Assembly (NCBI RefSeq): GCF_003226325.1 | Contig: NZ_PDOD01000001.1 | Location: 620,001 to 684,000, forward strand | Origin: Salipaludibacillus keqinensis | GTDB lineage: Bacteria > Bacillota > Bacilli > Bacillales > Salisediminibacteriaceae | Length of the DNA stretch: 64,000 nt | Direction: 5' to 3' | Shown here: positions 26,568 to 33,872 of the stretch, piece after piece | How the letters are laid out: the number at the start of each line of letters is the position of its first letter | Position numbering within the stretch: position 1 is the stretch's first letter | Made by a program: the position numbers and the translations under genes | The notes under the pieces: model-generated | The model's input: the letters and a program-made list of their open reading frames with translations, nothing else | The model's database searches: none | Told to the model about the DNA's origin: nothing

Positions 26568-27011
26568 ATGAATCGTGGGAAGAGCTATAGAATATTAATT
26601 ATCGTTTTATTTTTTGCATTTGTTAGTTTATTGTCTAGGTCTCTTGTTTATTTAGTCATCTCTCTAACAATTGCCGTATTAATCATCGTTCTCCTAAGCC
26701 GAGATGTTAAACAAAGAGAACGAAACAATCGTGAAGTGAAAAACACTATACCAAACACTGAGACAAGTAAAGACCAGTTTGCGGTCGAAAGGACGACAAA
26801 GATAGCAGATTATAGTCTTGCTGGAATATTTCTAGTATTAGGGGTATTGATGGGAAGTTATGGATTAACGGGTTTTTTTGAGATCGAAGGGATTTTCCAT
26901 CAACTAGGGTGGATGACAGAAGAGTCGTTTGTCATTATAGTATTTATTGTTGTGGGAATGTTGTTAATATTATATGGACTTTCCATACTACTGAAAAGGT
27001 GGTTGAGTTAG
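26568..27011 (+). CDS. Hypothetical four-helix membrane protein
   Basis: ATG 26568 follows ATAGGAG at good spacing, better than the longer form from 26514. The 147-aa protein has two N-terminal membrane helices (residues ~8-45), a basic/polar loop (RDVKQRERNNREVKN) and two C-terminal helices (~82-100 and ~120-142). I recognise no family. The 275 bases between the patatin gene and this start hold no other supportable gene. Confidence 0.55.
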   Translation: MNRGKSYRILIIVLFFAFVSLLSRSLVYLVISLTIAVLIIVLLSRDVKQRERNNREVKNTIPNTETSKDQFAVERTTKIADYSLAGIFLVLGVLMGSYGLTGFFEIEGIFHQLGWMTEESFVIIVFIVVGMLLILYGLSILLKRWLS

Positions 27012-27119
27012 TTGCAGAGGAGGGGTAGCTTTAGCTATCCCTTTTCAATTGTTTGACTCGTAAGCTATAATTATATTTAGAGTACCGAAATATATAACAG
27101 AAAGTGTAAGTGATTCTAT

Positions 27120-28352
27120 ATGGCGAATCGTAATCTTCTAATCATGTGGATAGCAAACTTCTTCGTGGCTGCCAGTGCAACGATGGTTCTTCCTTTTTTA
27201 TCTATTTACATAGAGACGTTCGGATCATTTTCCGATGCTTATGTACAACGGTGGTCAGGATTTATTTTTGGAATCACCTTTCTTGTTGCTTTTTTTGTGT
27301 CACCACTATGGGGCAGATTTGGTGATAAATTTGGTCGCAAGAAAATATTATTAATCACAGGATATGGAATAGCTGTCTCAATTTTTTTCATGAGCTATGT
27401 TGATTCAGTAGCAGGTTTGTTTTTTTTAAGAATGTTTATGGGAGTTGTGACCGGGTTTATTCCCACATCCATGGCGTTAATTTCGGCCCAAACAAATAAA
27501 GAAATAGCAGGAAAAGTTCTAGGGACTTTGCAAATGGGCACAGTATCGGGTGGATTATTCGGTCCGCTTATAGGTGGATTACTAGCTGATGCAGTTGGTT
27601 TTACTTATACGTTTTTTATCACAGCTATTGTGATAACTATTGCTACAACTTTTGTAATGATCGCTATTAAAGAAGTGGTGGTCAAGGACGAAAAAGAAAC
27701 TGTAGAGAAGAAACGAACAATGAAAGAAGTGATTCAGTATATTTTAGCAGATCGGTTATTAATCATGATCATGCTCATCTCGTTAATCGTACAAACAGCT
27801 AATTTCAGTATTCAGCCGCAACTCGCTTTATATGTAGGACAACTTCTTTCAGCGGAAAATATAGCTTTCATGGCAGGATTAACTTTTTCTGTCACGGGGT
27901 TAGGAAACCTTGTTGCCACTAGGTTTTGGGGTATTCAAGGAGACCGCATTGGCCACGACAAAATTTTGCTTATTTGCCTAGTCGTAGCAGGTGTTTTCTT
28001 TCTTCCTCAAGCATTTGTAACGAACATTTGGCAACTGGTTGGATTGAGGTTTATGTTTGGAGTAGCCATCGGTGGGATCATTCCATGTGTTACAGCTTAT
28101 ATTCGACTTGCTGTTCCCATCTCTATGCAAGGAGAAGTATTAGGATACAACCAGAGTTATCGATTTTTAGGAAATGTATTAGGTCCTGTTACTGGAGGGG
28201 TTGTCGCTGGTATTTGGGGCATCACGTCGGTGTTTTATCTTTCTTCCTTTTTATTTTTCATCGCTGCTTTGCTTCTCTTACTTGTCTTAAAAGGGAAAAA
28301 GAAAAGAACCATTGCAAAAAGAAGTTTAGTAAATTCTTCAGGACGGGCATAA
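27120..28352 (+). CDS. MFS multidrug efflux transporter (MdtG-like)
   Basis: The 410-aa protein has 12 predicted helices in two halves, the MFS motif A in WGRFGDKFGRKKILL near residue 63 with a degenerate copy WGIQGDRIGHDKILL near 265, and motif C-like GGLFGPLIGGLLAD near 140, which marks drug:proton antiporters. It resembles Bacillus YfmO/MdtG-type exporters. The ribosome site before ATG 27120 is poor (GTAAGTGATT), so translation may be weak. The substrate is unknown. Confidence 0.8.
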   Translation: MANRNLLIMWIANFFVAASATMVLPFLSIYIETFGSFSDAYVQRWSGFIFGITFLVAFFVSPLWGRFGDKFGRKKILLITGYGIAVSIFFMSYVDSVAGLFFLRMFMGVVTGFIPTSMALISAQTNKEIAGKVLGTLQMGTVSGGLFGPLIGGLLADAVGFTYTFFITAIVITIATTFVMIAIKEVVVKDEKETVEKKRTMKEVIQYILADRLLIMIMLISLIVQTANFSIQPQLALYVGQLLSAENIAFMAGLTFSVTGLGNLVATRFWGIQGDRIGHDKILLICLVVAGVFFLPQAFVTNIWQLVGLRFMFGVAIGGIIPCVTAYIRLAVPISMQGEVLGYNQSYRFLGNVLGPVTGGVVAGIWGITSVFYLSSFLFFIAALLLLLVLKGKKKRTIAKRSLVNSSGRA

Positions 28353-28400
28353 AAAAATAAGCAATTAATGATAAATACACATGTATAGGGGGGAACAAAG

Positions 28401-28571
28401 ATGGTGCTAACTAGCAAAGAAAAAAAGATGCTGATCCGTATTTTAAAAAAAGAGAAACGTCGAATGTTTGGTCTTAAAGAAAACAAAAGAGATGTTGATC
28501 AACTATTAGATAAATTAGAACAAAGTTTCAGAAATGAAAAGGTGAACGAGGTAAAGCCTTCTAAATTATAA
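28401..28571 (+). CDS. Short basic protein (56 aa)
   Basis: A short ORF opens at ATG 28401 after GGGGGGAACAAAG and ends at TAA just before a terminator. The product is very basic and helical (SKEKKMLIRILKKEKRRMFG), then more mixed (VDQLLDKLEQSF). Ribosome site, stop and terminator make it a credible small gene. No family recognised; a nucleic-acid- or ribosome-associated role is possible from the charge alone. Confidence 0.55.
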   Translation: MVLTSKEKKMLIRILKKEKRRMFGLKENKRDVDQLLDKLEQSFRNEKVNEVKPSKL

Positions 28572-28581
28572 AGAAAGTGAG

Positions 28582-28617
28582 TCCCTGCTAGGAAATGAAG
28601 CAGGGATTTCTTTTTGT
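28582..28617 (+). terminator. Terminator after the 56-aa gene
   Basis: TCCCTGCT / AGCAGGGA stem with a 9-nt loop, followed by TTTCTTTTTG. Confidence 0.85.
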
Positions 28618-28746
28618 CACAAAGTTGTTAAAAAGTTTCGGTGAATTTGTGAAAAGTATAACAAACTCCTTTTCTAAAGAAGATTCATGCTTTAAAGTCA
28701 AAGTAGAAGGACTGAGTGAATTGAATCTGAAAAGGTGGTAATGATG

Positions 28747-30012
28747 ATGAAACTGAAAAATCGATGGCTCATAGCATTATCTGCAGTGGCGATCCATTTA
28801 TCGATCGGATCGGCTTATGCTTACAGCGTTTTTCAAAATCCGTTAGCAAGCCAATTAGGGTGGGAGACGACACAAGTAGCTTTAGCTTTTACCATAGCAA
28901 TCTTTTTCTTAGGTGTCTCTGCAGCGTTTTTTGGTCCATTTGTAGAAAAGAAGGGACCTCGAAAGGCGGCGCTGCTTGCAGCGGTTCTCTTCTCAACTGG
29001 GTTAGTTGGTGCAGGAGTAGCTGTTTCTATGGAATCTTTGGCACTGTTTTTATTATTTTATGGAGCAGTGGGCGGAATGGGCCTCGGTTTAGGTTATATA
29101 TCTCCGGTGTCTACTTTGGTAAAATGGTTTCCTGACCGTCGGGGTCTGGCAACAGGAATGGCTGTTTTTGGGTTTGGAGCTGGGGCATTAATTGCAAGTC
29201 CTGTGGCTGCACAATTGATCGAATCAGTTGGGATCGCTTCGACCTTTTTCATTCTTGGTGCGACATTTTTTATTTTAATGGTTTCAGGCGCTCTATATAT
29301 TGCTAAGCCTCCTGTAGATTGGAAGCCAAAAACAATGCTTGAAAAAGAAGAAAAGCAAACGCAACCTGTGAAAGAAGATTTAGCTCAATTGACAGCTAAA
29401 GAGGCAGTTAAAACCAAGCGATTTTGGATGCTGTGGGTAATGATGTTTATTAATATATCTGTGGGGATCATGCTCATCTCAGTAGCATCTCCCATGGCCC
29501 AGGAAAAAGTAGGCATGACCGCGATTGCTGCAGCAAGCATGGTTGGTATTATGGGTCTGTTTAACGGAGGAGGAAGAATATTGTGGGCGTCAGCCTCTGA
29601 TTATATTGGTCGGGCTAGAGTATATACCATCTTCTTCAGTATTCAATTGGTAGCCTTCTTGATTCTTCCAACTATTTCAAATGTGCTTTTATTTCAAGCG
29701 TTAATTTTCATTGTTATATCTATTTATGGTGGAGGTTTTGCATCTTTACCTGCCTTTATTGGTGATTTGTTTGGGACGAAAGAATTGGGTGCGATCCATG
29801 GCTTGTTACTAACTTCTTGGTCAATGGCTGGGGTAGTTGGACCAATGGTTGTCTCTTTTGTTAGAGAAGCGACCAACAGTTACAATTTAACTTTTTATAT
29901 ATTCGCTGGATTGTTGGTGTGTGCTTTCGTAACTTCTATATATATGACAAAAAATATCAAAGAAGTAAAAAAAGAAAAAGAGCTTCGGGTCATAGAAACA
30001 AAATTAGCCTAA
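28747..30012 (+). CDS. OFA-family (oxalate/formate antiporter-like) MFS transporter
   Basis: I choose the third of three adjacent ATGs, 8 bases after AAAGGTGG. The 421-aa protein has 12 helices and the OFA pattern: an N-terminal WLIALSAVAIHLSIGSAYAYSVF, FFGPFVEKKGPRKAA, WFPDRRGLATGMAVFGFGAG near residue 130 and KTKRFWMLWVMMFINIS near 220. OFA proteins exchange or take up carboxylates such as oxalate, formate or lactate. It lies 3.5 kb from the formate dehydrogenase, so formate is a tempting substrate, but the genes are not cotranscribed. Confidence 0.85.
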   Translation: MKLKNRWLIALSAVAIHLSIGSAYAYSVFQNPLASQLGWETTQVALAFTIAIFFLGVSAAFFGPFVEKKGPRKAALLAAVLFSTGLVGAGVAVSMESLALFLLFYGAVGGMGLGLGYISPVSTLVKWFPDRRGLATGMAVFGFGAGALIASPVAAQLIESVGIASTFFILGATFFILMVSGALYIAKPPVDWKPKTMLEKEEKQTQPVKEDLAQLTAKEAVKTKRFWMLWVMMFINISVGIMLISVASPMAQEKVGMTAIAAASMVGIMGLFNGGGRILWASASDYIGRARVYTIFFSIQLVAFLILPTISNVLLFQALIFIVISIYGGGFASLPAFIGDLFGTKELGAIHGLLLTSWSMAGVVGPMVVSFVREATNSYNLTFYIFAGLLVCAFVTSIYMTKNIKEVKKEKELRVIETKLA

Positions 30013-30043
30013 TATCAATTATTTTCAATATATAATGAACTTG

Positions 30044-30080
30044 AAGCACTCCGCAAGTTATCATGCGGAGTGCTTTCTTT
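30044..30080 (+). terminator. Terminator after the OFA transporter
   Basis: A 12-bp stem AAGCACTCCGCA / TGCGGAGTGCTT with an 8-nt loop, followed by TCTTTCTTTT. Confidence 0.92.
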
Positions 30081-30195
30081 CTTTTAACTTGATTGATTTC
30101 GTTGTATAATGTGTAATATTATGATTAATTATTTAGCGGGTGAGCGAGAAACATTTTAGATTAATTCCTAAAGAAAATCATAAAGATTAGGTTAA

Positions 30196-30765
30196 ATGTT
30201 AAAGGAGTTGAGACGAATCAAGGATCTCTGGAATAAAATAGTAAATCATCACGTGCGAACGGTCATTATTGTCACAATCATCGTAAATTTTTTAGTCGTT
30301 TTATTATCATTTATACCCGGATATGTGGGGAAATTGCCAAATTGGATTAGTACATTGCCTTTATTGAATGCTACTTTAAATTCTTTTACGTTTGCTTTTT
30401 TGTTATTGGCGTTACTGGCTATTATCAAAGGGAACATCAAGTTGCACCAAAGATTTATTTACGGGGCTTTTACGACGACCAGTTTGTTTTTAATATCCTA
30501 CGTAACATTTCATTTTATGGCGGAGTCTACTCCATATGGTGGAACTGGAGTAATGGTAGGATTTTATTATTTCATCCTAATCACGCACATCATTTTGGCG
30601 GCGATTATCGTGCCTTTAGCATTAATGAGCTTTTTTACTGGTTACAAGGATATGCGAAGTACTCACCGAAAGTGGGTACGATGGACGATGCCGTTATGGC
30701 TCTACGTGAGTGCGACAGGCGTCTTAGTTTATGTCATGATTTCTCCATATTACACATTTAATTAA
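30196..30765 (+). CDS. ctaM: DUF420 protein, CtaM/YozB-like cytochrome oxidase assembly factor
   Basis: The 189-aa protein has five membrane helices and the DUF420 histidines and motifs: NATLNSFTFAFLLLALLAI, KGNIKLHQRFIYGAF near residue 78, ITHIILAAIIVPLAL near 135 and THRKWVRWTMPLWLYVS near 155. CtaM is needed for activity of haem-copper terminal oxidases in staphylococci, probably in metal-centre assembly. The ATG at 30196 has only a weak upstream site; an AAAGGAG inside the ORF has no in-frame start at good spacing. The gene is monocistronic with its own terminator. Confidence 0.8.
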   Translation: MLKELRRIKDLWNKIVNHHVRTVIIVTIIVNFLVVLLSFIPGYVGKLPNWISTLPLLNATLNSFTFAFLLLALLAIIKGNIKLHQRFIYGAFTTTSLFLISYVTFHFMAESTPYGGTGVMVGFYYFILITHIILAAIIVPLALMSFFTGYKDMRSTHRKWVRWTMPLWLYVSATGVLVYVMISPYYTFN

Positions 30766-30795
30766 AGCTCTCTTATTTTAAGAGAGCTTTTTTAT
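30764..30795 (+). terminator. Terminator after ctaM
   Basis: A 12-bp stem AAAGCTCTCTTA / TAAGAGAGCTTT with a 3-nt loop, followed by a T-run. It begins at the stop codon. Confidence 0.9.
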
Positions 30796-30930
30796 TGTCA
30801 TGATTTGTTATCATTTGCTGTTTCCGAAAAATCAACACTTCCTTTCGTAAGGCGTCGACTCTTTTCTTCATACTTTTTATCAATTTGACACATCCTAAGT
30901 TTTAGAATGTTCTAGAAAGGGAGGCGTCTT

Positions 30931-32706
30931 ATGAAGGGAATTTACCGGCTAGCTTTGTCTTTTAGTATTATTTTAATTTTTTTATTAGCTCTATGGTTTC
31001 GAAGTGAACATTTGGACCATTCTGCACATCCAGATAATGACTCTATCGTCCAACAGAAAGCATTTAATGAGCTACAAGCGGAAGATTTAGTTATGACGAT
31101 TGAACTTTTTTTACAGCAAGTGAAACTCGATTTAGCGAAATGGCAAGAGGATATGGAAGAGGATCCGGCGCTTCGTGAAAATTGGTTAAATGAACAAATT
31201 AATGATCATCCTCATATTGACGGATTTACTGCGTTTAGCATGCCGTCTAAAGAAAAATTGTACGAAAAAGGATCGTTACCTGAAGACGCTATTGATAAAC
31301 TATTTCAAGGAGAACCAGAGATAAACGGATGGACATACTCACAACCTTATATTTCACAAGGGTCTAAAAAAATGGTTTTAGGATTAACTAAGGACAATCA
31401 TTGCTTTGTCTCAGAGGTAGATATCAGTTTTGTTGAGAAGTATGTGAAAGAATTAGCGTCCTTGTCTGATAATAACGGTAATTTTTTTATCGGAGATTCT
31501 CAACTGGATGTATCCTTTTCTGACGAAGAAGCGGAAGTTGATGAACTGAGTGTCGTAAAAAAAATTCCAGAATTAGACTGGGGGCTTTACTTGTCCTCTG
31601 AACAGGAATTTTCGTCAAAAGACCATCTGAAAAAAGGGGAAGTGGTCGTTGTTTTAGATGATGATATCGATCCTGAAAAGTGGTCGAAGGAGCATGAGGT
31701 CTTCTTATTAGATTATAGTGGAAATTCAGCGGTCGTAAGGGACTTAACAAGGGATGCAGAAGAAATGATGGAAGAGTGGTACGGGGACCCTACCGTCGTG
31801 TATATGGAGCCTAACTATACATTTGAAAAACAAACGATAGCCAAAGAAACAAACTTATTACCCGATGACGAGTTTTATAACCTATACCAATGGAATTTAA
31901 AACAATTACATGTGGAGGGAGCTTGGTCTGAAACAATAGGAAGTGATATACCTGTAGCCATAGTTGATAGTGGCGTAGACCCATCACACCCAGATTTAGA
32001 AAAACGGATTGTAAAAGGCTATAATGCCTTTGAAGATAATGAAGCCTTTGTAGATGACAATGGTCACGGAACACATGTAGCAGGGATTTTCGGTGCGGTA
32101 ACGAATAATGGCGAAGGGATTGCAGGTGTCACTTGGTCAAATCCGATCCTAGCAGTAAAGGTGTTAGATCATGAAGCGATCGGAAATTCGTTTTCCATTG
32201 CTAAAGGTATTCGCTGGGCAACAGATAACGGAGCAAGAGTGATAAATTTAAGTTTGGGTGATGAGCATCGATCAGAGGTCATGCACCAAGCAATTAAATA
32301 CGCTTATGAACGAGATGTGGTGTTAATTGCAGCTACTGGAAATGATAATGTTGAAACACCGATGTATCCTGCTGCTTTTGAAGAGGTTTTGGCTGTAGGA
32401 TCGATCAATGATCTTGAGGAGAGAAGCTTTTTCTCGAATTATGGAAAACATACAGACGTCACGGCACCAGGAGAACATATACCAAGTACATTTGTTGGAG
32501 GACAGTTTGTGATGATGAGTGGCACCTCCATGGCCTCACCGCATGTTGCGGGTTTAGCTGCGTTAATTCTCTCTCGAGATGAAACATTAACGAATAGTGA
32601 GGTGTATGATATCATTCGCTCTACAGCCTTTGATCTCGGTAAAAAAGGATTTGACCAGTACTACGGATATGGGACTGTAAATGCTTCAGAAGCATTAAAA
32701 CAATAA
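30931..32706 (+). CDS. Membrane-anchored subtilisin-like (S8) protease with an N-terminal sensor-like domain
   Basis: The 591-aa protein has a membrane helix at residues ~5-24 without a clear cleavage site. An extracytoplasmic domain follows (~40-215; INDHPHIDGFTAFSMPS, ELDWGLYLSSEQEF), which reminds me of PDC/Cache sensor folds. Next comes a prodomain-like segment (~234-300) ending VVYMEPNY, then the S8 catalytic domain. The triad is intact: Asp346 (VAIVDSGVD), His379 (DNGHGTHVAG) and Ser533 (MSGTSMASPH). It probably cleaves peptides at the outer membrane surface or in the wall. The sensor-like region is inference from pattern and needs structure comparison. Confidence 0.8.
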   Translation: MKGIYRLALSFSIILIFLLALWFRSEHLDHSAHPDNDSIVQQKAFNELQAEDLVMTIELFLQQVKLDLAKWQEDMEEDPALRENWLNEQINDHPHIDGFTAFSMPSKEKLYEKGSLPEDAIDKLFQGEPEINGWTYSQPYISQGSKKMVLGLTKDNHCFVSEVDISFVEKYVKELASLSDNNGNFFIGDSQLDVSFSDEEAEVDELSVVKKIPELDWGLYLSSEQEFSSKDHLKKGEVVVVLDDDIDPEKWSKEHEVFLLDYSGNSAVVRDLTRDAEEMMEEWYGDPTVVYMEPNYTFEKQTIAKETNLLPDDEFYNLYQWNLKQLHVEGAWSETIGSDIPVAIVDSGVDPSHPDLEKRIVKGYNAFEDNEAFVDDNGHGTHVAGIFGAVTNNGEGIAGVTWSNPILAVKVLDHEAIGNSFSIAKGIRWATDNGARVINLSLGDEHRSEVMHQAIKYAYERDVVLIAATGNDNVETPMYPAAFEEVLAVGSINDLEERSFFSNYGKHTDVTAPGEHIPSTFVGGQFVMMSGTSMASPHVAGLAALILSRDETLTNSEVYDIIRSTAFDLGKKGFDQYYGYGTVNASEALKQ

Positions 32707-32707
32707 T

Positions 32708-32863
32708 TCAATGTTGATCATGTTGGTGAAGAGTTTGATATTTGAAAATTAACTCATCAAGCTCTTCAGACCTTTTTAAAGTCTTATCAGCGGACAAACC
32801 GTATTTTAATACAGAATCAATTAATTCTTGTCTTTTTAATTCAATGCATATACTTTTAACCAT
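32708..32863 (-). CDS. Spo0E-like aspartyl-phosphate phosphatase (51 aa)
   Basis: An ORF of 51 codons opens at ATG 32863, seven bases after GGAG, and ends at TGA one base beyond the convergent protease stop. The product has the Spo0E-family pattern: ELKRQELIDSVLKYGLSADK, then the signature SEELDELIFKYQ, including the conserved S-x-x-LD. These tiny helical-hairpin proteins dephosphorylate Spo0A~P and so delay sporulation. The usual length is 50-85 aa. A TTCGACA heptamer (a Spo0A-box match) at 32971-32977 lies about 110 bases upstream, but such heptamers are common by chance. Confidence 0.78.
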   Translation of the reverse strand: MVKSICIELKRQELIDSVLKYGLSADKTLKRSEELDELIFKYQTLHQHDQH

Positions 32864-33079
32864 CTAAACACTCCAATGCTACTAAGATTATATTCCTATT
32901 ATTAATCAAAATCCGACGAAAAGGTAGTCATTCTCGTTTTGTTGTCAAATATAGAAATTATATTTTAAAATTCGACACAATATGCGATCCGTTTATTTGT
33001 GAATATAGCCTTGTATGAAGCAAATGTATTTGAAGAAATAAACCTAAGTTTGACAATCTTATGAATATACAAGTATTTT

Positions 33080-33095
33080 ATAAAAACGCTTTCCT
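33080..33095 (+). promoter_or_regulatory. Possible cre site upstream of pgmB
   Basis: ATAAAAACGCTTTCCT matches the CcpA operator with two mismatches, 59 bases before the pgmB start and downstream of a TTGACA hexamer at 33050. Catabolite control fits a maltose gene pair, but the match alone is weak. Confidence 0.4.
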
Positions 33096-33153
33096 TTTTT
33101 TGCACGCTAAGCTAGAATAGAGTTGGATAAAGAGTGTGGAGGAGGAAGCATAG

Positions 33154-33801
33154 ATGTCGAAACCTAAAGCCGTGCTTTTTGACTTGGACGGAGTTATTGT
33201 AGATACTGCCAAACATCATTTTCAAGCATGGAAACAATTAGCTAATGAATTAGGATTTTCTTTTACCGAACAAGATAACGAACGTTTAAAAGGTGTCAGT
33301 CGAATGGATTCACTTAATATCTTACTTGAGATCGGTCAAGTGACGAAGAGTCAATCAGAGAAAGAAGAACTGGCAGCTAGAAAAAACGAACGATATGTCC
33401 AGTCTATTTCAACCATGGATGAAAGTGAAATACTTCCTGGAGTGATATCTTTTTTAGAGGAATTAAATGAAAATCACATTCCATTTGCGTTAGGTTCAGC
33501 TAGTAAGAATGCCCCAAGAATTTTGAAGAAGATTGGTTTATACGATCAATTTCATGCGATTATCGATGGCAATTCAATAGCTAATGCGAAACCAGACCCT
33601 GAAGTTTTTTTAAAAGGAGCAGAAGCTCTGTCTGTGAATTCAAAGGATTGTGTAGTATTTGAAGATGCTCAATCAGGAATTGAAGCAGGTAAAGCTGCAG
33701 GAATGTACGTAGTAGGTGTTGGAGATTCAGCTATTTTAAAGGGTGCAAATGATTACATTCAATCAATGGAAGAAATGTCACTGAATCGTTTAAGTAAGTA
33801 A
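33154..33801 (+). CDS. pgmB: Beta-phosphoglucomutase
   Basis: The 215-aa HAD-family protein has the nucleophile motif VLFDLDGVIVDTAKHHFQAW near residue 8, with the D-x-D aspartates and the cap-domain His/Trp region. It also has LGSASKNAP near 115 and the metal-binding VVFEDAQSGIEAGKAAG near 167. It interconverts beta-glucose 1-phosphate and glucose 6-phosphate. That substrate is exactly the product of the GH65 phosphorylase encoded next, so the two genes form a maltose-use module. Start ATG 33154 follows GAGGAGGAAG. Confidence 0.92.
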   Translation: MSKPKAVLFDLDGVIVDTAKHHFQAWKQLANELGFSFTEQDNERLKGVSRMDSLNILLEIGQVTKSQSEKEELAARKNERYVQSISTMDESEILPGVISFLEELNENHIPFALGSASKNAPRILKKIGLYDQFHAIIDGNSIANAKPDPEVFLKGAEALSVNSKDCVVFEDAQSGIEAGKAAGMYVVGVGDSAILKGANDYIQSMEEMSLNRLSK

Positions 33802-33818
33802 TTTTTTTTCTTAAGTAA

Positions 33819-33832
33819 TGCAACCGATTGCA
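33819..33832 (+). promoter_or_regulatory. LacI-family-type operator between pgmB and the maltose phosphorylase gene
   Basis: TGCAACCGATTGCA is a near-perfect 14-bp palindrome with the central CG typical of LacI/MalR-family operators. It lies 41 bases before the phosphorylase start, in the 71-base gap, so it could set expression of the second gene. No LacI-type regulator gene is in the window. Confidence 0.5.
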
Positions 33833-33872
33833 CTTGTAGGTAGTTTTTATTAAAGAAAACGGAGGGATTTGT

